A stretch of 43,462 nt of DNA from Gemmatimonadota bacterium (lineage in GTDB: Bacteria > Gemmatimonadota > Gemmatimonadetes > Longimicrobiales > Gaopeijiaceae), in assembly GCA_022823225.1 (NCBI GenBank), contig JAJDXM010000071.1, positions 1 to 43,462 on the forward strand. The letters are read 5' to 3'. The notes under the pieces are model-generated. The model made no database searches and was not told where the DNA came from. It saw only the letters and a list, made by a program, of their open reading frames with translations. Below, in pieces: positions 1-8,396 of the stretch (position 1 is the stretch's first letter; the number at the start of each line of letters is the position of its first letter). The translations under genes were made by a program, and so were the position numbers.

Positions 1-174
1 GGTGAGCCGCCCGTCGATCCGCACGCGCTGCCGCCATGTCTTGGTGATCCGCCCGTTGGCCGTCCGGTACACCCGGAGGCTGAGCCCCCGCCCGCCTCGT
101 CCGTCGCCGTAAACGCCGGGGCGGCCGACCGTCCGCACAAAAGCTGCGGTGAGCGTCCTGGGTCGCTTCGTCAT
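1..174 (-). CDS. Tyrosine recombinase/integrase, N-terminal part, cut by the left edge
   Basis: The minus strand reads 58 codons without a stop from an ATG at 172-174 to the window edge. The protein begins MTKRPRTLTAAFVRTV and continues with GVYGDGRGGRGLSLRV and TWRQRVRIDGRL. This pattern (short basic start, GxYGDGxGxxGLSLxV, then a strand-rich segment with KTWxQR) is typical of the Arm-type DNA-binding domain (DUF4102-like) at the N-terminus of phage or island integrases. That domain binds arm sites of the attachment region. The catalytic core lies outside the window, so activity cannot be judged. Its neighbour on the right is a truncated LRR gene transcribed away from it, which fits an island boundary or recombination scar. 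Divergent upstream DNA (175-348) is noticeably less GC-rich than the rest of the window. Confidence 0.75.
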   Translation of the reverse strand, partial: MTKRPRTLTAAFVRTVGRPGVYGDGRGGRGLSLRVYRTANGRITKTWRQRVRIDGRLT

Positions 175-348
175 GCGGGTCTTTCCGTAGATGTGTATCA
201 CATTCCAAATCACTACACAGGGAAGAATACACGGGACGCCAGCGGACGGCAAGAGATGATGAGTTTTGGAAGTACTCTCGGAAAAGATTGTCCAGTAACG
301 TGTTACGAACACGCTGATGCACCCTTCTGGACTATACAGGACAACTGA
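175..348. other. Low-GC spacer between integrase and LRR fragment
   Basis: This stretch is much more AT-rich than its surroundings and has stops in the frames I followed. It carries no convincing gene. The LRR reading frame to the right is closed by a TGA at 346-348. In another frame, about 324-355, a short stretch reads LLDYTGQLIS, which resembles a decayed leucine-rich repeat, so part of this DNA may be eroded 5' sequence of the LRR gene. That reading is weak. Confidence 0.4.
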
Positions 349-414
349 TATCTAGTTCCGCCGGAACTGGGCAATCTGGCGAACCTGAGGAATCTGGACC
401 TCCAGCGCAATGAC

Positions 415-3400
415 TTGAGTGGCCCAATCCCGCCGGAGATCGGCAACCTCGCCAGCCTCGAACACCTGAGTCTGATGCACAACAGGTTGAACGGCCGGAT
501 TCCGCCGGAGATCGGCAACCTAGAAAACCTGAGGCAGCTCTACCTGGCCTTCAACAACCTGGAGGGTGAGGTTCCGCCGCAGATCGGCGACCTCGCCAGT
601 CTCGGAAGCCTGGGCCTGTTCAACAATGAACTGAGCGGTTCAATCCCACGCGAAATCGGCCAATTGGCCAAGCTTCGATTGCTGGAACTCCAGAACAACG
701 CGCTTACCGGGCCCATCCCGGGAGACATCGGCAACCTCGCCAGTCTCACGCATCTCAGACTTCTTGGCAATGACCTGTCGGGCCGCATCCCGCCTTCTAT
801 CGGCAACCTCGCGGACCTGAACACGCTGGATGTCAGAAGTAACAGCCGTCTTTCCGGCCCGTTGCCCCTGGCTCTGGGAAACCTCTCTTCACTGGAGTGG
901 ATGTATTACTCCGATACCGACATATGCGTTCCGGCGGACGAGAGGCTCCGGGAACGGCTGTCCAGCCTGACAGGCCACTACGGCACGGGGACGGATTGCC
1001 CGCCGCTGGACGATGACCGGGACGTACTGGAGGCGCTTTATCACGCAACGGGAGGAGACGAGTGGAGGGACACCACGAACTGGCTCACGGACGCACCGAT
1101 CGGCGACTGGTACGGCGTTGACGTCGACGCTGCGGGCCGGGTGGAGTCGCTGTTGCTAAGCGCCAACAACCTCACTGGCGTGATACCGGAGGAGATCGAA
1201 CACCTCGACAACCTTCGGGTGCTGCACCTCCACAACAACAGGCTGGGCTCGTGGATCCCCGAGACGATCAGCAACCTGGTCAACCTTCAGTCCCTATGGC
1301 TCACGAACAACGCCCTGAGCGGTCCCATCCCCACGGCCTTCGGGAGCATGGAGAACCTCAGGTATCTGTATCTGCAGTCCAACGACCTGGCCGGCGCGAT
1401 TCCAGCCAGCCTCGGCAACCTCTCGAGCCTGGTTCAGCTCCGGCTTGAGGACAACCGGCTGACCGGCAGCATACCCGCCGAACTTGGCAGATTCGAGAGG
1501 ATGGGGCACCTGTCGCTCAGCCACAACGAACTGACGGACTCGATCCCGCCGGAACTCGGCCTGCTCGATGGTCTTCACATCCTCACGCTCAGCCACAACC
1601 GGCTCACCGGGTCCGTGCCGCCCGAGATCGGCGACATGTCCTCGTTGCGATGGCTGTTGCTTGGCGACAACGACCTTTCCGGCCGGCTGCCGCTGTCGCT
1701 CGCCAACCTGGGGGATCTTGAGGTGCTCGGCTACGGGGCGACCGGGATCTGCGTTCCGCGCGACGAGGAGTTCCGGTCCTGGCTTGCCACGGTGCCCCAC
1801 CATGAGGGCACCGGCAAGGACTGCGCGTCAACGGACCGTGCCGCCCTCGTAGCCCTCTACAATGCTACCGATGGCCCAAACTGGACCAACAGAACAAACT
1901 GGCTGTCCGACGCGCCGCTCGGCGAATGGCATGGGGTCACCACCGAGGAAGGCAACGTGACTCGCCTGGCCCTCGGCGGCAACAATCTCGTGGGCTCAAT
2001 CCCCGCTGAACTCGGTGGTTTCGAAGCTCTAGAAGTCCTGGATTTCCGCTACAACGGCGAGGGATTGACCGGCTCGATCCCACCGGAGATCGGCAACCTC
2101 GACAGGCTCAGGGACGTGTATCTCGCTGGCAACGGGCTTACCGGCGCGATCCCGTCGGAGGTCGGCAACCTCGAGGCGCTCGAATACCTGGACCTGAGTG
2201 GCAACGAACTGAACGAGCGGATTCCCGCTGCCATGGGTCGGCTTGAGAATCTGACGTTCCTTGCACTCGACCATAACGCACTTGACGGCCCCATTCCTCC
2301 GGAACTCGGCAACCTTGAAGCCCTTGAGAAGCTGTCGCTGGGAGGCAACGAGCTGGACGAAGGGATCCCCGCTGAGCTGGGTCGGCTCGAGCAACTGACG
2401 TATCTGGGGCTTTCCGACAATGACCTGGACGGCCCGATACCGCCCGAACTGGGCGGCATTGACAACCTTGAGCAGCTCTACCTCGGCGACAACGAATTGA
2501 ACGGCCATATTCCCGTGGAGTTGGGCCAACTCGAAAACTTGACATACCTGGGCCTCGGCAACAACGGCCTGGACGGCTCCATTCCGCCGGAACTCCGCGG
2601 ACTCGGCAGTCTTCAGCAACTGCACCTGTCCGGCAACGAGCTGAGTGGCGCCATCCCTCCAGAACTCGGCGACCTGGAAGATCTGTCGGTTCTGCGCCTG
2701 GGAGGCAACGAGCTTACCGACTCGATTCCGGCCGCGCTCGGCGACCTGCAGTATCTCGAGACCTTGAGTCTCAACAACAACAACCTGACAGGCCCCATCC
2801 CCCCCGAACTCGGCGCTCTCGGCGAACTTCGGTCGCTCGATCTTGCGGCCAACGAACTGAGCGGCCCGCTGCCGGACACTCTCGCCGCCCTCGAATACCT
2901 GACGAGCCTCAGCATCCAGCAGAACCCGTTGTCGGGCCCGCTGCCAACGTCGCTGGCCGGTCTCGCGAACCTTGAGAGTTTTCTCTATTACCAGACGGAC
3001 CTGTGCGTCCCGTCGGACGATGAGCTCCAGTCCTGGCTTGCCTCCCTTACGCTGCACAATGGCACGAACGTCGACTGTCCCCCGCCGGACCGCGACGCCC
3101 TCGTGGCGCTCTACGACGCGACCGGCGGCGAAGATTGGACCAACAGCAGGAACTGGCTGAGCGACGAGCCGATCGGCGACTGGTACGGAGTGGATACGGA
3201 TTCCGCCGGGGCCGTGACCCGGCTGTCCCTGCGAGGCAACAATCTCTCGGGCGAGCTGCCGGAGGAACTCGGCGACCTCGGCATGCTCGGCCAGCTGGAG
3301 CTCGACAACAACGGGCTGACGGGGCCGATCCCGGCCGATCTGGGACAACTCGCGCACCTCGAACACCTGTGGCTATACGACAACGCGCTCACCGGTTCGA

Positions 3401-4548
3401 TCCCGCCGGAGTTCGGCGACCTCGACAGCCTCCGGGTACTCCTTGTCTACAACAACTCCCTGGCCGGACCGCTGCCGCTCAGCCTGGCCAACCTTTCCCT
3501 CGACGCGTTCGTTTACAACGGCACGGATCTTTGCGTACCGCTGGACGAGAGGTTCCGGTCCTGGCTGGCGTCGATTCCGAACCACTTTGGCACAGGCGTG
3601 GATTGTGCGGCTGGCGATCCGGATCTGCTGGTGAGCTCCGTTCGCCCGGCGGAGGTCACGCTGGTGGTCGGCGGCGCGGCGGACACCGTGACGTTCACGA
3701 TCCTCAACGGGGGCGATGGGGCGGCGGACTCGACTACGGCAACCATCCACGCGTCCGGTGATTCGACGATCACGACCGATGACGGCCTGATCGGCGACAC
3801 CCTCGCCGTGCCCGGTCTCGCGGCCTCCGACAGCACGGCCGTCACGATCGCCTTGAACGCCGGCGCAAGCGCTTCGGCAGGGACTGTCTACGTCGGGATG
3901 TGCGTGGAGCCCGTTTCCGGAGAAACGGACACCGGCAACAACTGTTCGAGCGCCATCAAAGTGACCATCGTGTCGTCGGGCGTTGCCGGCCTTGAGGGAA
4001 GGGCCGACGTGTCGCCTGCGACCCGCGGGCTTGTCGTCACGGTAGTCCGAAGGGGCATCGGTCTAGAGCCCGAGCACCAGCCTGAGCCCGCTCTCAACCC
4101 GCCCCATGAGTCTCCGGGATACCTGTCCGGCCCGATCGGTGAGGTAGTCCTCGTCAATCGTCAGCAGCTGGGTCACGTTCGCGACCGAGTCCCTGGGGAG
4201 GCCGGTGCTCGCCGCCTGAAGCAGCACGTTGCCCGGCGCGTCGAGGAGCCGCGTATTCGACGAGAGAGCCACGCCGATTACGGTTTTGAGCCTGCTCCGG
4301 TTGAATGCGTCCGCCTGGACGATGAGGACGGGGCGACGAAAGCCGGGTTCGGATTCGCGCGGCTCGTCGAGGTCCGCCCACCATACTTCCCGGCGTGCGA
4401 CTACCAATCTTCGGCGACCGAGCGTGCCTGTGCCCGGCGCATCCCCGGCTCGATTCCGCTGGGCGAATCGGCGTATACGGAATTCAACCTTGCGGTGATG
4501 TCCGCGTCACTGTGCTTTGCCACGTATTCCGCGACCGCGTTCGCGTAG
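415..4548 (+). CDS. Giant leucine-rich-repeat protein with CARDB-like domain, truncated at both ends
   Basis: The frame encodes plant-type LRRs (consensus LxxNxLxGxIPPELGxL). Repeats already begin at 349, directly after a TGA, so the only available start (TTG at 415) lies inside a repeat and the signal peptide and N-cap are missing. The gene is built from four cassettes, about 349-1008, 1009-1823, 1824-3078 and 3079-3606. Each later cassette opens with a cap (DRxALxALYxATxG then WLSDxPxGxWYGV) and each closes with a CVPxDExxxSWL...GTGxDC motif. A CARDB/APHP-like beta domain follows (about 3609-3980) ending in two cysteines. From about 4000 to the stop at 4548 the frame lies antisense to a toxin/antitoxin pair and is probably not a native C-terminus. 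Such proteins are normally exported and bind proteins or glycans. I read this as a remnant; expression from TTG 415 is doubtful. Confidence 0.55.
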   Translation: MSGPIPPEIGNLASLEHLSLMHNRLNGRIPPEIGNLENLRQLYLAFNNLEGEVPPQIGDLASLGSLGLFNNELSGSIPREIGQLAKLRLLELQNNALTGPIPGDIGNLASLTHLRLLGNDLSGRIPPSIGNLADLNTLDVRSNSRLSGPLPLALGNLSSLEWMYYSDTDICVPADERLRERLSSLTGHYGTGTDCPPLDDDRDVLEALYHATGGDEWRDTTNWLTDAPIGDWYGVDVDAAGRVESLLLSANNLTGVIPEEIEHLDNLRVLHLHNNRLGSWIPETISNLVNLQSLWLTNNALSGPIPTAFGSMENLRYLYLQSNDLAGAIPASLGNLSSLVQLRLEDNRLTGSIPAELGRFERMGHLSLSHNELTDSIPPELGLLDGLHILTLSHNRLTGSVPPEIGDMSSLRWLLLGDNDLSGRLPLSLANLGDLEVLGYGATGICVPRDEEFRSWLATVPHHEGTGKDCASTDRAALVALYNATDGPNWTNRTNWLSDAPLGEWHGVTTEEGNVTRLALGGNNLVGSIPAELGGFEALEVLDFRYNGEGLTGSIPPEIGNLDRLRDVYLAGNGLTGAIPSEVGNLEALEYLDLSGNELNERIPAAMGRLENLTFLALDHNALDGPIPPELGNLEALEKLSLGGNELDEGIPAELGRLEQLTYLGLSDNDLDGPIPPELGGIDNLEQLYLGDNELNGHIPVELGQLENLTYLGLGNNGLDGSIPPELRGLGSLQQLHLSGNELSGAIPPELGDLEDLSVLRLGGNELTDSIPAALGDLQYLETLSLNNNNLTGPIPPELGALGELRSLDLAANELSGPLPDTLAALEYLTSLSIQQNPLSGPLPTSLAGLANLESFLYYQTDLCVPSDDELQSWLASLTLHNGTNVDCPPPDRDALVALYDATGGEDWTNSRNWLSDEPIGDWYGVDTDSAGAVTRLSLRGNNLSGELPEELGDLGMLGQLELDNNGLTGPIPADLGQLAHLEHLWLYDNALTGSIPPEFGDLDSLRVLLVYNNSLAGPLPLSLANLSLDAFVYNGTDLCVPLDERFRSWLASIPNHFGTGVDCAAGDPDLLVSSVRPAEVTLVVGGAADTVTFTILNGGDGAADSTTATIHASGDSTITTDDGLIGDTLAVPGLAASDSTAVTIALNAGASASAGTVYVGMCVEPVSGETDTGNNCSSAIKVTIVSSGVAGLEGRADVSPATRGLVVTVVRRGIGLEPEHQPEPALNPPHESPGYLSGPIGEVVLVNRQQLGHVRDRVPGEAGARRLKQHVARRVEEPRIRRESHADYGFEPAPVECVRLDDEDGATKAGFGFARLVEVRPPYFPACDYQSSATERACARRIPGSIPLGESAYTEFNLAVMSASLCFATYSATAFA
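4063..4407 (-). CDS. mazF: MazF/PemK-family endoribonuclease toxin
   Basis: This 114-residue protein begins with a TTG start (VVARREVWWADLDEPR) and carries the MazF/PemK hallmarks: an N-terminal GEVWWxDL-like strand, a GFRRPVLIVQADAFN segment (the RPVLVVQ signature of the family) and the T-V-I-like strand KTVIGVALSS. The C-terminal part, ANVTQLLTIDEDYL, matches the usual helix with Gln and Asp. MazF toxins cut mRNA at short sequences and are neutralised by a partner. The start overlaps the last codons of the upstream antitoxin by 7 nt, the usual coupled arrangement. The whole gene lies antisense to the tail of the LRR frame, which argues that tail is fortuitous. The length is normal for the family. 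Confidence 0.88.
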   Translation of the reverse strand: MVVARREVWWADLDEPRESEPGFRRPVLIVQADAFNRSRLKTVIGVALSSNTRLLDAPGNVLLQAASTGLPRDSVANVTQLLTIDEDYLTDRAGQVSRRLMGRVESGLRLVLGL

Positions 4549-4634
4549 AGTGCACTGCGCGACACCCTCAGCCGCTTCGCAAGAGAATCGGCCGATGCGA
4601 AAAGCGCGTCCGGGAGGGAAATGGTCGTTTTCAT
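4401..4634 (-). CDS. Ribbon-helix-helix antitoxin of the MazEF-type pair
   Basis: The product is 77 residues, starting MKTTISLPDALFASAD. That is the beta strand and first helix of a ribbon-helix-helix DNA-binding domain (MetJ/Arc fold), followed by LAKRLRVSRSALYANAVAEYV, its second helix pair. The C-terminal 30 residues are polar and flexible and would wrap the toxin. I chose the ATG at 4634 rather than the upstream 4664 because the RHH strand starts exactly there and a good sigma70-like promoter sits just upstream. The antitoxin would neutralise the MazF protein encoded immediately downstream and repress its own promoter through the RHH domain, as is usual for such pairs. Confidence 0.85.
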   Translation of the reverse strand: MKTTISLPDALFASADSLAKRLRVSRSALYANAVAEYVAKHSDADITARLNSVYADSPSGIEPGMRRAQARSVAEDW

Positions 4635-4640
4635 ACTACA

Positions 4641-4669
4641 GTCATACAATGGTAAGACCGTCAAGTCAA
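4641..4669 (-). promoter_or_regulatory. Probable promoter of the toxin/antitoxin operon
   Basis: Reading the minus strand, TTGACT (4664-4669) and TATGAC (4641-4646) are separated by 17 bp and lie just ahead of the antitoxin ATG at 4634. A second TTGACG overlaps at 4659-4664. GTATG is repeated directly on both sides of the -10 region, a possible antitoxin operator. The spacing would make the mRNA nearly leaderless. Confidence 0.5.
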
Positions 4670-4691
4670 GTCGGCGGAAGGCAGGGCCCCA

Positions 4692-6989
4692 CTACCCCCC
4701 CAGCACGTTGAACTGCCGCGTGAATTTCACGATGAACGAGCGCGCCAGCGTTCCGCTCTCGACGAAACGCCCGCCGTCCGGGTTCAGCCCGTCCGGAAAG
4801 TCGAAGCCCTGCACGTCGTTGTAGACGATGAAGAGCCCGGTGCCGGCCGTGTTGAGCCAGCCGAAGCGCAGGTTGGCCGACCAGCTGTCCACCTGGTTGC
4901 TGTACTGCACCAGCGACTGCAGATAGATCCGGGGGGTGAAGAAGTAGCCGAAGTTCATGCCCGTCAGGACGGTTTCGAACCGGCCCTGTGGAAGGTCCAC
5001 GCTGAAGTAGTTGATGCGCGCCGAAGTGCTGAACGACGCGTTCGGGCGGAAGGTGACGGATCCGTTCCCGCCCCGGCGGCTACCGGACAGGAAGCTGCCG
5101 ATGTGGATGCGCGAGGTCGCCGAGAGCCGGGCGGCGTCGTTGCTGCGAAAGACCAGCTGAGATTCCCAGCCGCGATACGTCCCCACCGGGATGGTCACGT
5201 CCGTGCCGAGGATCCGGAAGGGTTCGTAGATCCCCTCGGTGTTGAAGTTGGCGCCGGTGTGGATCTGGGCGCCCGAGGGCCACTCCCAGTGCGAGTCGAT
5301 GTGAACGCGGGCCGACTCCTCGAAGCCGCGCTCGACCCCGGCCTTGCGGCTCCGGTACGTAAACCAGGAGACGTGCGGCCGGATCTCGAAGAGCCACGGC
5401 GGCCGGATCTTGTACATGACGTGGCCCTGGTAGTAGCGATACCCCCTGCGCGGCAGGAAGCCGACCTCCGGGTTGAAGCCCTCGCCGATCTCGCGGGCCT
5501 GCGCCGTGACGGTCCAGTCGCGGCTGCTGTATTCGCCGGAAAGGTCCCACCCCAACTCGTCGCTCGCGGCATCGCTGTCATCGGTCTGCGAGACGAAGGA
5601 GCTGAAGGTGAGCGCCTCCCCGACGCCGACCGATACGTCCGCCGCGTAGGTCCGGTTGAAGTCGCCGTCCGGTCCGCGCTTGTTCACCAAGAGACCGCCG
5701 ACGCGCGAGCGGTTCGGCAGCTCCTTGGCCAGGCGGGCGACGGAATAGCCGTGGGCGTCCGCCAGCCCGTCCTCCGCCCCCGTCTCGATGTGAAGGAGTC
5801 CGACGTTCAGTCCCGCTGTCCGCCCGGAGAGGCGCGCGCCTCCGCGAATCGGGACCGGCTGTCCGCCCGCAATCCCGATCCTGCGGCTGAAGAAGAGGTC
5901 CGCGCCGCCTCCGCCCACGCTGAAGAACCCCGCGTTCTCGAGGAAGAACGGGCGTTTCTCGGGGAAGCTGAGCGAGAAGCGGGTGAGGTTGAGTTGCTGG
6001 TCGTCGACCTCCACCTGAGCAAAGTCGGTGTTGTACGTCACGTCCAGCGTGAGCCCCTGGGTGACCTGGAGCTTCACATCGCCCCCGAATTCGCCGTCCT
6101 GGCCGAAGTCGGTCGCGGCGGTGTAGTCGCGTGCTGTCGAGCCGAGGAGGTACGGGGTGACGGTGGCGAGGCGGCGGAAGGGGGGCCTCAGCCCCTCCAG
6201 ATCGCCCGCGTAGTTGAGGCGGTAGAGGTTGAACTCGCGCGGCACCGGCGTCCATAACGACTCTTCGTTCAGCCGCCGGATGCGGCGCATGACGTTGAAG
6301 CCCCAGGTCTCGGCGTCGCCCGAGTAGCGCAGCGTGTTGAAGGGGATGCGGAACTCGGCGTACCAGCCGTCGCCGTCGGTGGTGGTGGCCACCGTCCAGC
6401 TCCCGTCCCAGTTCTTGTTGAACCCGCCGCCGGACCCGGACTGGAAGCGCTGCCGCGAGTTGAACCCGCCACCCTGGAAGCGGCCGCCCCCGCGCCCCTC
6501 GTTGGCGACCTGGCCGTCGTACTCGATCCCGGTGGGGGTGGTGCCGAATACGAAGCCGTTCTGGTCGTCGTTGTAGGTGTCCAGCACGAAGACGACCGCG
6601 TCGCTCTGGTTGACCTCGTAGTCGCGGATCCGCTCCCCGTAGGTGATCGCGTCGGCCTGCCTGTCGAAGGCCCACACGCCGACGAAGATCGCCTCGGCGT
6701 CGAAGAGCACCCGCACTTCGGTGCGTTCGGTGGCGGGCCGGCCGTCGTCGGGGAGGCGCTGGGTGAAGCCGGTCATGGCCGTGGCTTGCCGCCAGACTGC
6801 TTCGTCCAGGCGGCCGTCGATGGCGGGCGGTTCGGTCACCTCGGTCGCGGTGGCGGTGGCCGCCCCGGCATCGCCGTTGCCGCCGTTGGCCGGGCCCGTC
6901 TGCATGTTCTGGGCCGACAGGGGATGAACCAGGGCGGTGGCTGCGAGCAGGATGAGCGCGGAGGCGGCCGACGTGGGAGCTAGCTTCAT
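4692..6989 (-). CDS. Secreted DUF5916 protein: CBM9-like domain plus outer-membrane beta-barrel
   Basis: This 765-residue protein starts with a clear signal peptide (MKLAPTSAASALILLAA... ending LSAQ, about residues 1-27). Residues about 50-260 form a CBM9-like sandwich (DGRLDEAVWRQA, RTEVRVLFDAEAIFVGV, FVLDTYNDDQNGFVF, WTVATTTDGDGWYAEFRIP), the usual N-terminal half of DUF5916 proteins. The remainder is a long series of amphipathic strands (LTLDVTYNTDFAQVEVDD, RRPFFLENAGFF-like loop, then repeated barrel strands to the C-terminus), pointing to an outer-membrane barrel. The family has no firm biochemical role and is abundant in Gemmatimonadota and Bacteroidota. A glycine-rich loop interrupts the CBM-like domain at about residues 165-195. 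It is transcribed divergently from the SAM-riboswitch operon, with its start about 110 bp from that operon's promoter. Confidence 0.85.
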   Translation of the reverse strand: MKLAPTSAASALILLAATALVHPLSAQNMQTGPANGGNGDAGAATATATEVTEPPAIDGRLDEAVWRQATAMTGFTQRLPDDGRPATERTEVRVLFDAEAIFVGVWAFDRQADAITYGERIRDYEVNQSDAVVFVLDTYNDDQNGFVFGTTPTGIEYDGQVANEGRGGGRFQGGGFNSRQRFQSGSGGGFNKNWDGSWTVATTTDGDGWYAEFRIPFNTLRYSGDAETWGFNVMRRIRRLNEESLWTPVPREFNLYRLNYAGDLEGLRPPFRRLATVTPYLLGSTARDYTAATDFGQDGEFGGDVKLQVTQGLTLDVTYNTDFAQVEVDDQQLNLTRFSLSFPEKRPFFLENAGFFSVGGGGADLFFSRRIGIAGGQPVPIRGGARLSGRTAGLNVGLLHIETGAEDGLADAHGYSVARLAKELPNRSRVGGLLVNKRGPDGDFNRTYAADVSVGVGEALTFSSFVSQTDDSDAASDELGWDLSGEYSSRDWTVTAQAREIGEGFNPEVGFLPRRGYRYYQGHVMYKIRPPWLFEIRPHVSWFTYRSRKAGVERGFEESARVHIDSHWEWPSGAQIHTGANFNTEGIYEPFRILGTDVTIPVGTYRGWESQLVFRSNDAARLSATSRIHIGSFLSGSRRGGNGSVTFRPNASFSTSARINYFSVDLPQGRFETVLTGMNFGYFFTPRIYLQSLVQYSNQVDSWSANLRFGWLNTAGTGLFIVYNDVQGFDFPDGLNPDGGRFVESGTLARSFIVKFTRQFNVLGG

Positions 6990-7097
6990 TGGTGAGACCG
7001 GTTCAAGAGGTGTCCAGGGCGCGCCCGGAGCGTGCAGGGCAACTCCTGAATCTCATTGGAACGTGTCGGTTCCGCCAGCAGTCCACGGGACGCCGCC

Positions 7098-7124
7098 TTG
7101 ACGCGTGCCGTCCGATGGTATTAA
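7098..7124 (+). promoter_or_regulatory. Probable promoter of the methionine operon
   Basis: TTGACG (7098-7103) and TATTAA (7119-7124) are 15 bp apart, slightly short of ideal, and sit 18 bp before the first base of the riboswitch P1 stem. That is where a transcript beginning with the aptamer would be initiated. Confidence 0.45.
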
Positions 7125-7141
7125 TGTGGCACCACGAGAAA

Positions 7142-7259
7142 CTCATCGAGACCGGTCGAGGGACAGGCCCGTTGACGCCGGGGCAACCTGTGGGGATTGG
7201 CGTCCCCATAAAGGTGCCAACTCCTGCGATGGAGCGCAAAAGCCCATCGTAAAGATGAG
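7142..7259 (+). promoter_or_regulatory. SAM-I (S-box) riboswitch aptamer
   Basis: The stretch follows the S-box consensus. The P1 arms are CTCATC (7142-7147) and GATGAG (7254-7259). The 5' core reads GAGGGACAGGCCCGTTGACG and then GGCAACC. A GGGGATTGGCGTCCCC hairpin follows in the P3 position, then AAAGGTGCCAACTCCTGC, the conserved SAM-binding and kink-turn partner segment. The P4 hairpin is CGATGG...CCATCG. S-box aptamers bind S-adenosylmethionine and turn off downstream methionine-synthesis genes. The genes that follow (MetX-like, Cys/Met PLP enzyme, aspartokinase, Asd) fit that role exactly. A strong hairpin at 7266-7282 may be part of the expression platform. Confidence 0.93.
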
Positions 7260-7265
7260 CCGCCC

Positions 7266-7282
7266 ACCACCCCCCGGGTGGT
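7266..7282 (+). terminator. Stable hairpin just after the aptamer, candidate expression platform
   Basis: ACCACCC and GGGTGGT pair perfectly (7 bp) around a CCC loop, seven bases after the 3' arm of P1. There is no U-run afterwards, so a classical intrinsic terminator is not obvious; it could act in Rho-dependent or translational control. It lies 70 bp before the chosen metX start, so it does not itself cover the ribosome binding site. Confidence 0.35.
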
Positions 7283-7352
7283 CGCCGAGTTGAACAGGGC
7301 GTCGACATCTCCGGAGTCCGATGAGGCGAATCGAGACCCGGAGAGACTTCGA

Positions 7353-8396
7353 ATGGCCAACCTTCGGACCATCGGCGAGACGCCGTCCCGTGCCCCGATC
7401 CACGCGCACCTGAGGCCGGTCCCCGCGGTCTCGGGCCGCACCCCCGCCCGGCTGCCGTTCGACCACCTCGGCGAACACTTTGTTCGGCTGCCGTACGAAG
7501 TCCTCGGCCGGGCGGAGGCTCCCGCGACGGTCGTGCTCGGCGGCATTTCGGCGGGGCGGCACCTCGCCCCCACGATCTTCGACCGCGACGGGGGCTGGTG
7601 GCCCGGCGTGGTCGGCGAGGGGGGCGCCCTCGACCCGGCACGGCAGCGGCTTGTCGGGATCGAATACCTGGGCGGGCGCGGCGATGCGGGGCTGCTCCGT
7701 CCCGTGACGACCCGTGACCAGGCCCGCGCGACCGCCGCGGTGCTCGACGACCTGGGCATCGCGAAAGCGTCGCTGGTGGGCGCCTCTTACGGCGGGATGG
7801 TGGCGCTGGCCTTCGCCGAACTCTTCCCGGAGCGCGTGGCGCGGCTTGTGGTCCTCTGTGCCGCGCACCGCACCCACCCGATGGCGACCGCGCTGCGCGC
7901 CCTGCAGCGTTCGGCCGCATCACTCGGTGCCGCGGCTGGCCAGGAGGGCCGGGGGGTCGCGCTGGCCCGTGCGCTCGCGATGACGACCTACCGCAGCGCG
8001 CAGGAGTTCGAGGAGCGCTTCGACAGCGCGGCGCTTACCCCCGGAGCCCCCGGCCACGGCCCGGCCCGCTTCCCGGTGGAGGAATACCTTGGCGCGCGCG
8101 GCCGTGACTTCGAGGAGCGCTTCGACGCGGAACGCTTTCTCGCGCTCTCGGAGTCGATCGATCTGCACCGCACCGAGCCCCGCTCCCTGCCGCCGCACAC
8201 GCTTCTCGTCTCTGTCGACAGCGACTTCCTGGTCCCGCCGTGGCTGGTCGGCGAACTGGCCCGCGAGAGCGGTGGCCTCGCCAGACACGTCACCATCCCC
8301 TCCCTGTTCGGCCACGACGCCTTTCTGAAGGAGGTCGGGCAGGTCTCCGCACTGCTTCACACGCACCCTCCTTTCCTCCCGGAGTCGATCCGATGA
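7353..8396 (+). CDS. metX: Homoserine O-acyltransferase, MetX-type alpha/beta hydrolase
   Basis: This 347-residue enzyme would acylate the hydroxyl of homoserine with acetyl- or succinyl-CoA, the committed step to methionine. The family pattern is clear: GWWPGVVGEGGALD (residues about 80-93), RPVTTRDQA, and then the nucleophile elbow GASYGGM with Ser145. Asp291 (VDSDFLVPP) and His321 (FGHDAFL) complete the triad. The elbow is GASYGG rather than the common GGSMGG. I preferred ATG 7353 over GTG 7278 because GGAGAG sits 7-8 bases upstream and the earlier start falls inside the riboswitch hairpin. It is the first gene of a four-gene operon and overlaps the next by ATGA. Acetyl versus succinyl donor cannot be told from what I can see. 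Control is by the SAM-I riboswitch upstream. Confidence 0.85.
   Translation: MANLRTIGETPSRAPIHAHLRPVPAVSGRTPARLPFDHLGEHFVRLPYEVLGRAEAPATVVLGGISAGRHLAPTIFDRDGGWWPGVVGEGGALDPARQRLVGIEYLGGRGDAGLLRPVTTRDQARATAAVLDDLGIAKASLVGASYGGMVALAFAELFPERVARLVVLCAAHRTHPMATALRALQRSAASLGAAAGQEGRGVALARALAMTTYRSAQEFEERFDSAALTPGAPGHGPARFPVEEYLGARGRDFEERFDAERFLALSESIDLHRTEPRSLPPHTLLVSVDSDFLVPPWLVGELARESGGLARHVTIPSLFGHDAFLKEVGQVSALLHTHPPFLPESIR

Noticed and set aside
349..3606. Regularly spaced DNA repeats as a CRISPR-like array
   Set aside because: The periodicity is the 72-base coding unit of leucine-rich repeats, with no identical repeats or spacers. No CRISPR array was seen anywhere in the window.
7142..7259. 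SAM-IV or SAM-II class instead of SAM-I
   Set aside because: The order of P2/kink-turn, P3, AAAGGTGCCAA core and a P4 within P1 matches the S-box layout; no downstream pseudoknot typical of SAM-IV was seen.
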